Part shown: positions 1 through 11,592 of the stretch, in pieces
Position numbering within the stretch: position 1 is the stretch's first letter
Layout: every line of letters starts with the position of its first letter
Assembly: GCA_025267735.1 (NCBI GenBank)
Contig: CM046297.1
Span: 36,978,011-37,042,010, forward strand
DNA length: 64,000 bases
DNA from: Mactra quadrangularis
Taxonomy: Eukaryota > Mollusca > Bivalvia > Venerida > Mactridae
Reading direction: 5' to 3'
Position numbers and translations under genes: made by a program
Notes under the pieces: model-generated
The model's database searches: none
What the model was told of the DNA's origin: nothing
The model's input: the letters and a program-made list of their open reading frames with translations, nothing else

Positions 1-240
1 TTCTAGGGGAGGGGGGCCCGAACCTCGAGCCACAACCACATTATACACATTTTGCAGAAAAAAAAATGCAACATATTGATAATAAAAACTACTTAACCAT
101 TAAATCTATGTTAAGCACCGAGAAAAATTGCTTCATGGCTTACAGGCAAAAAATACACTAATGGACAGGTACATTTTCCAAATTCTAGGGGGGTCCGGAC
201 CCCCTGACCCTCCCTGTGGATCCGCCTATGGTTAAGGCAA
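1..240. repeat. Repeat-like fragment with TTCTAGGGG ends
   Basis: TTCTAGGGG motifs occur at about 1 and 183, with a G/C-rich stretch (GGTCCGGACCCCCTGACCC) after the second. A related AATTCTAGGGGGTCAAGGG occurs at 50,301-50,322. It is probably the end of a dispersed repeat, family unknown. From 240 to about 900 I see nothing recognisable. Confidence 0.4.
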
Positions 241-899
241 TGGCTGGATACATTCATGGTGTTTTTATAAAGGTTTAAGATAAATTCATATGTCTCAGGT
301 AAATATGAACAAGTTATAATACATTTGTGACATATTATTTACACTAAAACACTGAAAGACAGTCTTTAAATTCCTTCACAAAGTTGAGAAATCTAACTTA
401 AATTTTTTTGTCTTTCCCTACCACATGCAGGTAGATCTGAAGTTAAACCATATAAATTATAGATTTTTGTTTCCTGAAATAACGTAACAAATTTCAGCCA
501 ATCAGAGACCTTGATTTATTAAGTATTAGGTTCAGTTTTCAGATATGGTTATGCATATTCTAAAATAGCCGTATTGGTCACTTTTTCATATGTAAAGAAA
601 TTTTTTTTGATTGGTTGAAAATTTTTTTTTTCAATACTTGTTTGTTTTCAGATGTAGACATGGTAGAGAAGATCAAATAATTTAGTTAGATTGTAAGTCA
701 CTCTCCGTAAACAGAAATCCTGTGGAGCGTTGTCGTCGGGCTCTCTACTTTCTCCGTGGAAGGTCACGTCGAGATGAACTTTGTATAGACCAATCAATGC
801 GTAGCTTTCATCTAGACGAAAACACTATTACACACATTTTGACTTCGTAATTTCTATTTTTCGATCAAGGTTTGCATGCTTATATAATGCCTAGGTCAC

Positions 900-1320
900 A
901 TTTAACCCGGCGCCCGGCCGGCGTTCCCGATTTTTAGGAATCGGCCGGCATTGTGAGATCGGAATCAGATCGGCCGGCAAAATTAAATCCTTCATATTAG
1001 AAAGGTACCCGTCAGATGCCCGTACGGGATCCGGAAGATGGCCGCATGGCAATCGTCCGATTTCATGATTTTCTAACCCCGATTTCCTAACAGATGCCCG
1101 TCCGATATCCGCACGATGTTCTTACGACGCCCGTGCGATACTCGCCCGGGTATCGCCCGATTCTTCCGAGTGGCACGATGTCCGGACGGGCATCGAGGTA
1201 GCGCCAGTAGACTACATAACGAACATCGGCCGATGTCCGCCCGACGTGTGTCGCTTTTGATGGCAAGAGTAGCTTTGCACGCTATAGATTCATCACCGTC
1301 CTTGTCGCTTGTGGAAGAAG
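900..1320. repeat. GC-rich degenerate repeats, left of the 18S fragment
   Basis: It starts with CCCGGCGCCCGGCCGGCG and continues with many diverged copies of a GATGCCCGTCCGATATCCG-like unit. Base composition is far from the AT-rich surroundings. Similar sequence resumes at about 2,420, on the other side of the 18S-like segment. Short open frames here are compositional. Confidence 0.6.
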
Positions 1321-1350
1321 GCTAACACTTGTGCAATTTTCTACGATAAA

Positions 1351-2160
1351 ACAGCATCGCACCAGGGACGGCTGCAGGCGCGCAAATTACCCAATGCCGA
1401 CACGGCGAGGTAGTGACGAAAATAACTATACGGGACCCTTTCGAGGCCTCGTAATTGGAATGAGTACACCCTGAATGCTTTAAGCAGGTTCTATTGGAGG
1501 GCAAGTCTGGTGCCAGCAGCTGCGATGATTCCAGCTCTAATAGTGTATATTAAAGTTTCTGCAATTAAAAAGCTCGTGGTTGGATCTCGGGTGCAGGCGG
1601 GCGGTACGCCTACAGCGGCGCTCGCTGCCCGTCCTGCCCTCCACGCTGGTACACCGTGCCCTAGTGCTCTTGACCGAGTCTCTCGTCCGGCCGGAATGTT
1701 AACATTGAAGAAATTTGAGTGCTCAAAGCAGGCCTAAACTACGCCTGGATAATGTTGCATGGTATACATGTAATGGAATAGGATATTTTGTTGGTTTCAG
1801 GAGCGCGAGGTAATGATCTGTAGAGACTGACGGGGGCATACGTATTGCGGCGCTAGAGGTGGAATTCTTGGACCGTCGCAAGGCGCACTACAACGAAAGC
1901 ATTTGCCAAGCATGTTTTCATTAATCAAGAACAAAAGTCAGAGGTTTGAAGGGGATCAGATACTGTTGTAGTTCTGATCCTAAACGATGCCAACTCTCAA
2001 TCAGCGATAGTTGCTTCAACTATGACCTCGCCGTTAGACCCCGGGAAACCAAAATCTTTGGGTTCCGGGCGCAGTATGGTTGCAAAGCTGAATTTTAAAG
2101 GAAGGGCGCTTGTGCCTTAATTTGACTCAACACGGGAAACCTCATCCTGTCCGGACACCA
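1351..2160 (+). pseudogene. Partial, decayed 18S rRNA copy
   Basis: The sequence follows small-subunit rRNA from the helix before GCGCGCAAATTACCC to CTCAACACGGGAAACCTCA. It includes GTAATTGGAATGAGTACA, GAGGGCAAGTCTGGTGCCAG, TTGGACCGTCGCAAG and AACGATGCCAACT. The V4 region (GGTGCAGGCGGGCGGT) reads like bivalve 18S. It is not functional: the 530 loop reads CAGCAGCTGCGATGATTCC in place of the invariant CCGCGGTAATTCC, about 35 bases around the GGAATTGACGGAAGGGC region are missing near 2,100, and both gene ends are absent. The remaining 18S and the 5.8S/28S genes are not adjacent. Confidence 0.93.
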
Positions 2161-2419
2161 TTTGTGATAATTCAAAAAGTAAAGCGTTTTTCTTTGACTT
2201 ATTTTTTAGTCAGCTAATGTTATGTTGAACATAGGATGATCCTCGAAAAATTAGGCTATCTCTTCTACTTGGGGATCAGATAATTTGATTTTATTTAACT
2301 TCTTTCACATTGGCGACTGGAACAATGCTCTCTTCTTCTTGAGCAGTCATATCTTGCTCTTGTTGGGTGGTGCTCTGTTTTTTTTTCCCTTATAGACTTT
2401 TTTACATTTTACGTCTGCA

Positions 2420-2730
2420 CGGCGCCCGGCCGGCGTCCGGTAAATATATGGATTCATATAGCAGCCTATATTTATTCGCACCCGGGCGATGTGTCCGATG
2501 CTCGGCCGATGCCCGGTCGGATATCGGCCGGATGTCAGCTGATTCGTTTCAGATGACTTTCCGATGCCCGACGTCGGGAGTGATTTTAACTGCGAGTTAA
2601 AATGAACCCGGCGCCCGGCCGACGTCTAAAATGTCAAAATTTTCTCCGGAGCCCGGCAGATGTCCGGCCGGTGCCCGGCGGATATTGTCTTCAAACACGT
2701 CGGAAACTAATCGGAAACACATCGGGGCTT
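2420..2730. repeat. GC-rich degenerate repeats, right of the 18S fragment
   Basis: CACGGCGCCCGGCCGGCG at about 2,419 and CCCGGCGCCCGGCCGACG at about 2,609 repeat the opening of the left block. GATG(T/C)CCGGCCG-like units lie between and after. The stretch 2,161-2,419 between the 18S fragment and this block is AT-rich and unassigned. From 2,730 to 3,650 I see no gene. Confidence 0.55.
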
Positions 2731-3653
2731 AATTGTGACTGGGGTATTAACAGCAGTATTATTCACAGTCTGCGATTGGGCGGCTCATTTCAAATTGCGT
2801 GACCTTCGTTTGGAAAAGGCCATATCTAAATTAGCGAATCGGGTTTTAATCAGATTGATTGTAAGTCAAGTAGATTTCATGTTTCATCAGTAATAATGTC
2901 ACAAGTTTATTCACAATATTCTGTATTATACATGTATTCTATACAGTTCATTCACAATGTTGCTGTCACAAATTGAATACACAGTTTTTCTCCAATTATC
3001 ATCTATCGTAGGTTTAATCTGAACACAATTTCGTGAACCTGAAAAAATACATACAAATAATTAATACTACATAAAATATTACATAGACAATTTATCATTG
3101 AGATCGCAAGAAAAATAAACATAGCGATACGTAGCGAAATCGTTAGGTAACGGGCCCGATTTCTCTGACAGATCGCGGGTAATTTTTTTTTGCAAGGGAT
3201 GGAATTCATCAACTCGGTGGCGAGAAGAAAAATAAAAGAAAATTTTGTTTCTTTTATTTTTATTTCATTTCACCAGAAATTAGGGTCGGCGCTCCCGTAA
3301 ATCAAAAAATATAAAAATGTTGGCCTAAGAATGGTAAACTGGCCTTAGATCAACGGACTTCGCAGTAAATAAATGAACGTTTGATAAAAAATATGTTGTC
3401 GCATGTAAGAACGAATTCCCAGAAAAAAAACATATTCCCGTCCCTTACCAGAAAATATTATAAAATGATGAAGTCAGAAGATTATTAAACATGTAGTTGT
3501 GAAGTTTACACTTTAAAAGAGGAAACTACAATGTACGTGATACAGAAAGTTTTTGCGTCCCGAGGACGCACATACTTTGAATTCATTGCGTCCACGGTAA
3601 AAAGCTTGCGTCTCTGACGCAGGACCAACGGCAAAATGAATCACATCAATAAA

Positions 3654-4642
3654 AGACTTAAGTCAGTTATTTCCCCTTGTACATGTATACTCTTCAATTA
3701 GGTAGGTATACATATTAGACTTCGGCCGGTACAAAACACTACGGCGTTTATCTGTATTCACTGTATTTACACCTTGCTATGTTTATGAATTATACATTGT
3801 AACGAATAGTTCACTGAATTTACTATAGAGGTTAAAGATCATAACTTCACTAGTGCCAGAGCACAGGCCAAACCCTTTTATGGTTACACGTTTTGGACAG
3901 GTTAAATACATCACAAGTTCATCCAGCCTCGTTTTGAAAATACATTCCAAAAGCGCGCTTCGGCTACAAGTTCTAAAAACACTTCTTACTTTGACTTTGA
4001 CTGATACACACGTATTTCTAGCACGTGACTTTTATAGTATATTTTCATCTTTGTTATTTTTGAAAGCTTTGAATTAAAGGCTTAAAGATATCTATAGGAT
4101 CTTTCAGTGAGCTATTTATGAATATTTTGGACATTGGATTTGAGTTGTAACTTTTAAATAAAGTACCCATAATGTGAAGAGTGGACTTTGTCTTCATTAT
4201 TAGTTTAGATTATTTGACTTGCGTGAATGTTTCCTGACTTGGACTCGATCCCGAGATTACGGACCTCTCACTGCCAGCAGCTTAAGTTCAAGCTGCATAA
4301 TCACCACCAATAACAGTCAGGTTACATAGGTCTTATTACTTGGATTACTTGGATTTTACCCTTACTTTTCAATGTCAATTTGCCAAAATTAATCTAAAAT
4401 AACTTTTTTGTTAATCATTTTATTTGTTTGAAATTCAAGCTAAGAATTTTAAGGGTAAAGATTTATCTTAATTTCATCATATCTGTTCATATCTTCATTA
4501 ACAAGAAAGATATTAAATGAAATATTTTGTTATCCTTACATAGGAATTCAATGATAAAATCCGAGGATTCCAACTGTAAGGATTGGATTGGATTGGATTG
4601 CTTCAGATTTTATCAGGGAAAGATAACTGACTAAAGTCCCTA
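3654..4642. mobile_element. DNA-transposon-like element, full-length relative of the MITE at 22.1 kb
   Basis: The left end reads AAGTCAGTTATTTCCCC and the right end, inverted, AGTCAGTTATCTTTCCC, about 990 bases apart. The right 330 bases match the MITE at 22,077-22,437 in opposite orientation (for example TGATAAAATCCGAGGATTCC). No transposase frame is visible. Confidence 0.55.
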
Positions 4643-5130
4643 ATTAGATAATTCTATGTTGTCAATTGTTGCTATATTCTATGTTGCTATTATTAGTATT
4701 TTGACGATTTTTTGTATTATGGTTAAAATTTGTATTATGGAGCGTAACAAAAACGGATCCACGGAAGTCTCACAGGTCTGTTCATTCGTACCAATGACTT
4801 GTCATTTTAGCGAAGTTTTGGAACCCCCTCCCAAAAAAAAAAACTCATCGGATTTGCATCGATCTCGAAAACGATTTTTTGGGAATAAAAAACCGGAATT
4901 CCGGTTTATTCCGGAAGAATATCACCCCTGAAAAACATTTGTTATTTATAAATATGAAAACTTGCAAGCGGAATCACCATCATCTTCCTAGTTAGGGACA
5001 GGAATCCAATCTGGATTGTAATTAGCCCCGCGGGAGGTTGAACAAGACAGTCACCACTTGAGGTATATATTTACAGGTAAAACCGTAGCATGATATTTAC
5101 AGATTAAAACTATTTACACCCGTGAACTGT

Positions 5131-5345
5131 CTACGCGAGGGATGGAGGCAGGGCTGCGATCCTGGATTGGAGTGCAGTCTTGAAGGCCTCTAAAGATTGG
5201 ACATCTGTGATTGATGTTGGGAGATGATTCCAGTCCTGGAATGTTCTTGGGAAGAACGATGTCTTATAGAGAGAGTACTTGGTGTAAGGGGCATAAAGTC
5301 TGGCTCCTCTGGTCCGGCTGTCGCTTGTGCGGATGATGGAATGGA
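5131..5345 (-). mobile_element. LINE fragment, 3' end of reverse-transcriptase ORF
   Basis: Read on the minus strand this gives an open frame ending in a stop, with SLYKTSFFPRTFQDWNHLPT, then TDVQSLEAFKTALQSR. The SFFPRT-x-x-x-WN-x-LP motif is the C-terminus of jockey/CR1-type LINE polymerases. It is truncated at its 5' side, which is usual for LINE insertions. Confidence 0.75.
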
Positions 5346-5410
5346 ATGAACAAAATAGATCAAACAGACGTTAATAGCAGACGAATTTCACGCAAAACAT
5401 TACGAAATAC

Positions 5411-5500
5411 AAATGTTTGTTTGTTTGTTTGTTTGGGCTTTTACGGCGCACCAACACAGAAAGGTCATATCGTGCCGACACATAATACAAATGAAACAAC
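5411..5500 (+). repeat. Repeat end with (GTTT)n and ACGGCGCACCAACAC
   Basis: TTTGTTTGTTTGTTTGGGC followed by ACGGCGCACCAACACAGAAA and GGTCATATCG. The same sequence occurs inverted at 51,320-51,382. It looks like the conserved end of a dispersed retroelement; family not identified. Confidence 0.5.
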
Positions 5501-5619
5501 CAAGTTTTACAATCAATCAACTGTCTTAACTATTATAACATGCCACTTGATATCATACATTATTATAGCCGACCAGGCTCCGATAGATTTAGGTGTGAAA
5601 TTTGAAAGCTAGTGACCAA

Positions 5620-7117
5620 AATCATGACCGCCAGGGCTCATAGCTGTGCGGTGGGTCAAACATAACGTCGTTGTCACGGGGTCCAAAAGTCCGGAGGCGA
5701 TCTGTAGCTACTTGAATGGAGCCATTTGCTACATCCCTAAATCTGTTCTAACATATTTTTAATTTTGACAATTTCTCATGGTGACACGTGATATGACATT
5801 TTGATGTAATATTTTTTTTCCAAACTTTCCACAATTAAAAATATTTGCAACTTGTAATTTATTTTTCAGTGAGGACAATTAAAATCTAAAGGAACGGACG
5901 ATCTAGACAACTCAGCGTGTTAGCGTGATCAAGGTTCCAATGTGTGTGACTTGACATGTATGTATGAAATTTATTCTATCAATGATAGGACATTTAGAGG
6001 GAAGTCGTTCAGGAATCTCGGCCGATTTTTTAAAAATCTCTTATACCTTTTGATTGCATGTCTGTTAAAAACGTTGGAAAATGAACATAATGTGAAACTT
6101 AGAATTTAAACCCAGGGAAATTTTAAATAAGACTATCACGAGTAAGGCAAGTAAAATTCAAACAACAGAGAAAAATGTAAAAAAGACCTCATGAATTGCT
6201 ACCAACAGACACGACTAACAAGGGAGACAACTCACTTATTGAAAATATCGTTCAACAATTTGAGTTAATTCCCTTTTAATAATTGAAATAATCCAGAATA
6301 ATCATATTAATTTATTTTAACTCTAAAAGTGTCTTTATAATCACAAAAGAATACATTTGAAATGAATATTGACTCAAATATCTGTGATTTAATAAAAACA
6401 CCAAAATATTTCTTTCGTCCTCACTATGTTTCGCCCATTACTGAGATTCGTACCAAAATCAATTAACACTTGAGAATTGTGTTAACATTATAACCTCCAA
6501 GGTATTCGGTAGACGGTTACTAAATGATCACATATAATTATTGACTGTAATTGATAAGCAACCAATTGTAAGAAATTTTAACTAAAACGAAACAAAACAT
6601 GCAATGCACTCACGAAATTTTGTTCCAAATACAAAAATATCCAGAATGATTCTACTTGCATGAATACACTAACACTGAACACAGATTTAAACAATCCAAG
6701 AAAACTAAAATTATTTAATATACAAATAACAATCCTAAATAGCACAAAATGATAATCCACACAAAATGTAAACAAACTGACCACGTGAGACCACGTGACA
6801 ATCATGTGACCAGTCTTACATCACGTGGTATCAATCTCTGGTTTTAGTTTTAAATTATTGAAAAATAAAATGTTTGAAAAAATTCTTCAAATACTTTTTA
6901 ATAAATCGAAGACACGCATTTGTACATCCGGTAAGATTCTGATTTTTTAATGGACAATTTCAGAAAAATTAGATCCATTGACATATAGAAACTAAGGGAG
7001 TTAACTTGAAAGCCTTAAAAATAGTTTTGTCCATTTCAAATTACTTCCCTTGGAATAGATATTATTAGTTGTTTTTTTACAGATTGAATTTGTAGGACGG
7101 TGGTACTTACCTGCTGT
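5620..7117. other. No gene or clear repeat seen
   Basis: AT-rich sequence with only short open frames. A small inverted motif CACGTGAGACCACGTGACA lies near 6,782. I find no splice-site-bounded coding segment, no RNA gene and no obvious terminal repeats. Confidence 0.5.
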
Positions 7118-7343
7118 GGTGCTTTTCACAAAAATTCTTACGAAAAAAATCTTCGTAAGTCAGTTTCATATAATAAGCACTTTAAAGTCAGACGGATAAT
7201 AACCATAACTATGATATGATATTCAAAAGGTATACACATTTCTATAATAATTGGAATTGATAAGCCAAAAAATAGCGTATTATTAATGTTCTTGCTTTTA
7301 ACTTACGAAGATTTTTTTCGTAAGAATTTTTGTGAAAAGCACC
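7118..7343. mobile_element. MITE with perfect 43-bp terminal inverted repeats
   Basis: Bases 7,118-7,160 and 7,301-7,343 are exact reverse complements, starting GGTGCTTTTCACAAAAATTC. Within each arm, CTTACGAA and TTCGTAAG form a further small hairpin. The 226-bp element carries no coding capacity. No convincing target-site duplication is visible. Confidence 0.85.
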
Positions 7344-7839
7344 TCTGATCTCATTACAGGGAGGATATGTCAACAGCTGTAAAGCAATATACTCCAAATA
7401 TAAATGAAGAGTTCCGGGTTAAAGTCCTGGCCGGGCTGTTTAGTTTTCTCTTGTTGTGACATTAGGCACCCATTATAGAACTGCAACTTCATCTGGCACC
7501 CAACATGCAACTGCAACTTATTTTTACCCTCAGTTATGAATCATTTGTAATCAATGACTATCCCTTATACGATCTTTTTTCGTCTGTGGAAGGCAGTACA
7601 AGAATGTTTTCTACACATTATTGCTAAACAGCACGACATGTATTTCATACATTAGCATACAACCGGTGACTTAAGTATCATCAAAATACACCTTAGCAAA
7701 TGTAGCGAATAAATATCTAGGGGCATGCACTCGACCAACTATTTTGTGCATAACCTCAAAAACGGCCAAATACGCGCCTGTCTATACATATAAGGCTACG
7801 ATTTTGGTCACGATTTTGATACCCAGGGTAGCTCTAGTA

Positions 7840-8132
7840 GGAGCAGTAGTCCAGTGGTAGTACGCGTTCTTAAGGATCAAGAGGTCCTGGGTTCGAATCC
7901 CACTAGGGGCCCTGCTAATTTCCTTGAGCAAACCTTACCTGCGATTGCTTCCACCCAAGTGTAAATGGGTACCTGCAAGTGTGGTATAACTGCATTGCGC
8001 CAATTTGTCGGCTGCACGAAAAAGCGGAATTTAAGGGAGATTGATAGATAGATACCAGTAGCTCGATGTCCATGAGTAATATCTGTAAAGTCGATGAAAG
8101 TGCGTAAGCATAAAACTAAGACTATGATAAAT
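7840..8132 (+). mobile_element. tRNA-derived SINE, family A
   Basis: The head is tRNA-like with an A box (AGTCCAGTGGTAGTACGC) and a B box (GGTTCGAATCC), followed by a body shared with the copy at 58,864. Shared body sequence includes AATGGGTACCTGC, GTGTGGTATAA and TTGCGCCAATTTGTCGGCTG. No CCA-compatible tRNA end or clean acceptor stem is kept, so it is not a working tRNA gene. Confidence 0.82.
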
Positions 8133-8149
8133 GTCATTTCATTTTATTT

Positions 8150-8340
8150 AGCTCTGCAGCCCTTCGCCACGAAGAAACGAAAAGACGAAGATACGACAGA
8201 TGTAGGGCGAAAACACGACACATTTTATCTGTCGTATTGTTGTATTTATTTTGTCGTGTGTTCGTTTCTTCGTGGCTATGGATTTGTCGTGTCTTCGTGT
8301 TTTCGTTTCTTCGCGGCGAAGAAATGAAAGTACGACATGG
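8150..8340. repeat. Foldback region built from GAAACGAAAACACGACA-like units
   Basis: GCCACGAAGAAACGAAAAG at 8,167 is matched by the inverted CGTTTCTTCGTGGC at about 8,275. Further units of both polarities (TCGTGTTTTCGTTTCTTCG) follow. Overlapping open frames on both strands come from this simple structure and are not genes. Confidence 0.65.
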
Positions 8341-8656
8341 CACAAATCAGCCACCATAAATAACAGATTCTACTGTAGAAAAATAATTTCAATTTTGTAG
8401 CTAGTCTAATAGGTTTATCAGTAAAATATGACCTAGGGATGTTAGGTAAAATTTTCTTGTATTTATTTATTTATCTTCACCAAGAGAATTACATGTAAAT
8501 GCCATTATCTCTGTTGTATTATTTTGTATTATCAATATATTTACAAGTAAATATAGTTTGAGACACTTGTGCATAAACAATACTATTTTTCCACAAGTTA
8601 ATTCAAAGTCATTATATTGTTTTTTTGCAGAATTCATCAGATATGCGGCCTCAACA

Positions 8657-9043
8657 TATACACTGCCCTCCTTAAGTTCCTTCACACATTTACAATTTAC
8701 ATTGTACTAAATAAAAATTCAAATGTTGTACAAGCAATTTATTGCTAAATAACGTTAGATTTTGCTTTTTGAAACCAGTTCTTTTTTCCTATGAATATGA
8801 AATTACAAAAATATCTCAAACTTGATATTGGCTGATTAGGATACAATGACCGAAGTTTCGGAGGTTGATAGATAACTTTTGCTGCAACTCAAAAATTAAA
8901 TTGCACCAATAGAAAAACCATTTTCATTGCATGAATTATAAATTAAATAAATAATGATATAATAATTCTGCAAATTTGAACATAGTAAAATGTAGCAATT
9001 TAATTAATTCTTCTGCGAAGAAATTTTTGGAGGGCAGTGTACA
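8657..9043. mobile_element. Possible MITE with TACACTGCCCTCC ends
   Basis: TATACACTGCCCTCC at 8,657 is inverted as GGAGGGCAGTGTACA at 9,029-9,043. The same end followed by AAATTTTTTTCTTC occurs alone near 40,388. The roughly 390 bases between are AT-rich and non-coding. Confidence 0.55.
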
Positions 9044-9469
9044 TGTACATCTGCTTGTAGTGGTTTGTGTAAAAAACAAGATTTTATGAAGCCATCTGGA
9101 TTATTTAAATATGGACTGTTATACATACTAGTAAGTTATTTGTGAAGGGAAATTTACAATGACTGATATATATCAGTTACAACAAACAGTTGTATACATT
9201 GTACTTTTTGTGGTGCTAAACCAGTGAAATCCCTGTAAAACTTAAGCATGTGAAGTAAATCTGAAGTTTTTCATAAAGATCTTAGGAGCATATCTTTATG
9301 CATTTTCATTTAATTTTATTCATTACATTTTATATGTTCAAGCTTAAGGTTTAAAACAAAGCTTTCATCTAGTTTATTTTAATCCATACCGTTTTCAATA
9401 TTTATTCTCAAAAATTGCTGAGTCAGCATATCCTCACTATTACATTAAGGGCATTCATCTTGTTCACAT

Positions 9470-9835
9470 TTTTGTTTGTCTATTGTTAATATAACTTTTA
9501 TGATTACTTGAATGTTCACATTTATTGTTCATGAATAGCTCACATTTTGTTGTTCGCGGAATGTTCACATTTATTGTTTGCCAAATGTTCACATTTTGAT
9601 GTTCGCGGAATGTTCACCTATTGTTCGCTAATATAGTTCACATCTTGTTGTTCGCCGAATGTTCACTTTTTTTGTTTGCCGAATGTTCACAAAGTGTTCG
9701 CGGCAAACCTAATTTGCATGTAAAAAGTGAACATAATGTGAACTATCTGTGAACAATTTCTACTGTGCATTGGTTTGTTCACAGAATGTTCACATATTGT
9801 TCACTTATAGTTCACATTAGGTGTTCACATTGTAC
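9470..9835. repeat. GTTCAC / GTTCGC-rich cluster
   Basis: Dozens of TGTTCACA, TTGTTCGC and GAATGTTCAC words occur in an irregular array, with inverted GTGAAC words around 9,725-9,755. Spacing is roughly 10-25 bases and not a fixed period. Its role is unknown. Confidence 0.65.
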
Positions 9836-10439
9836 AGAATGTTACTGTAAGGGAAGGTATCTTATTTTCCCTAAAATCTTGAACTTATGTAGAGCATGTT
9901 ATAAGAGTACAATAAAAGTCATTTTTTCGTTAACACTACATCCTGACAAAAAGGGGTTCATGATATCATATAATTGAGGGTCCATGTTAAATGTGTATTC
10001 CTTATGAAACTAACGACAACTTGTGGAGTTTATGTAGGGTATTCTAAAACATCAACTTTTAACATATTTAAAGAAACTGTAGGACCCCCACTGTATGTTA
10101 CATGTTGTATAATAAACAAAGGGCACTGTTTCCACATTTCAATGTTTTATTGTGTTTTACTTGCATGTTATTCAAGGGTGGAGAATCATAACCAGTTCGT
10201 ATCATTCAAAACGTAACCAAACGGACGTCATTTTGGAACAATTCAGGTAATCTTTCTGATTTACGAAAACTACCATAATACGTTTCTCATTTTACAGCTT
10301 CTAATGATGTATATACCATACAGATCCAATTAGAATTTCAACCAGTTATCCCGGACATTGGAATCGAAGCGAGCAAAAATTAGGTCGTATTTGACGGATG
10401 CGAACTGGTTCCATTTCATACTATGGTCTAGTTTATCAC
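9836..10439. other. No gene seen
   Basis: AT-rich sequence between the GTTCAC cluster and the satellite. Two short open frames lack any recognisable feature or splice support. Confidence 0.4.
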
Positions 10440-10559
10440 ACAACATCTATAAAAAATATATGAGTTAAAGCTAACATAACATCTATTAGAAAAAAATATG
10501 TGTTAAAACTGACATTACATCTATTATAAAAAAATATGTGTTAAAACTGACATTACATT
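10440..10559 (+). repeat. Left part of 37-38 bp satellite array
   Basis: About three units of ATATGTGTTAAAACTGACAT followed by TACATCTATTATAAAA. It is the same unit as the array that restarts at 11,593, so the intervening TIR element has split one array. Confidence 0.8.
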
Positions 10560-11592
10560 TACGATGGGTGTCCCAGTAAATCGTGTACTTTGTCCTTAAC
10601 TTTCTTTCCTTACGCCACATGACGATCATAATTTACAAGATTGTTTGTTAGTCATATTTTTATACAAATTAGGCATTTGACCAATAAGAAATTGCATTAA
10701 AGGCGTCATTTTAATATTTAACTAATACAAGGTATGTGCATGCGGCGCAACCACATTTACACTTGTATATTTGTTCATACTGAGTTTAAGTGAACTGCAA
10801 AATTTAAACTTAAACTTTTTAATAGCATTTTATTTTTACATAGACATTCGCAGAAAGTATCAATATATTATCACACCAAATCTCAGATCATAAAATATGT
10901 ACTCAAGAGTGCAATACACTAATATGCATTTGAACTGAAACACAGAAATGTGACATAAACGAGATATGGTGACGTCAGGACAAGATTGAGTCTATGTAAT
11001 TGCAACTCAGTTTCATAATCAGCCTAGCGCAACATGGATGGGTATAAATTTGAATTCTAACACATAGACAGATGAAAGGAATCATTAAGTATATCTTGTG
11101 CATATTACGTATGGTAGAAAAGTTATTCATAGTGTAATATAGCCACTGAATATATACTACCAAAAACTACATAAGTGTCATTCAAAATTAAGTTGGATAC
11201 TTAACCCGTGGACCATTATATCATTGACCATACTAATATTTTGAGACTGATGTAACATTTTTGTAACAAAAGTAAGACAAAAACAAATTTGTAAAGTAAA
11301 TATGAAGTAAATACGTTGTCTGTATATGTCACTGTTCACAACAAGGCCAGCTTGGAGAGGGAATAAAAATGATTTCATAGACCTGACGTCTTAATATGAC
11401 GTTGACTTGCGCCGCGTTTTCATACCTAGTGTCTTATAAATTGAAGCAAAACATTTATTTTTTAATTAACCGTCTAAAAATTTAGCATACTTACAACACA
11501 TGCATTTAATGGCAGTTAAAAGTTGGAGCTTAAGTTGCGCGTACTTTTTTCGCAACAAACAGAGTCCACGATTTACTGGGACACCCCTTGTA
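10560..11592. mobile_element. Mariner-like non-autonomous element, about 1.03 kb, inserted into the satellite
   Basis: The ends TAC(G/A)A(T/G)GGGTGTCCCAG and then TAAATCGTG are inverted on the two sides (left from 10,560, right to 11,592), and TA borders both. The shape of the terminal repeat (TACRAGGG...TCC) resembles mariner ends. No intact transposase frame is visible. Confidence 0.75.

Noticed and set aside
1116..1737. Short open frames across the GC-rich repeats and 18S fragment
   Set aside because: The sequence is rRNA-derived or repeat DNA; the frames have no protein motif and follow from base composition.
8094..8357. Overlapping open frames on both strands near 8.1-8.35 kb
   Set aside because: They are produced by inverted GAAACGAAAACACGACA-type units, which read open in several frames.
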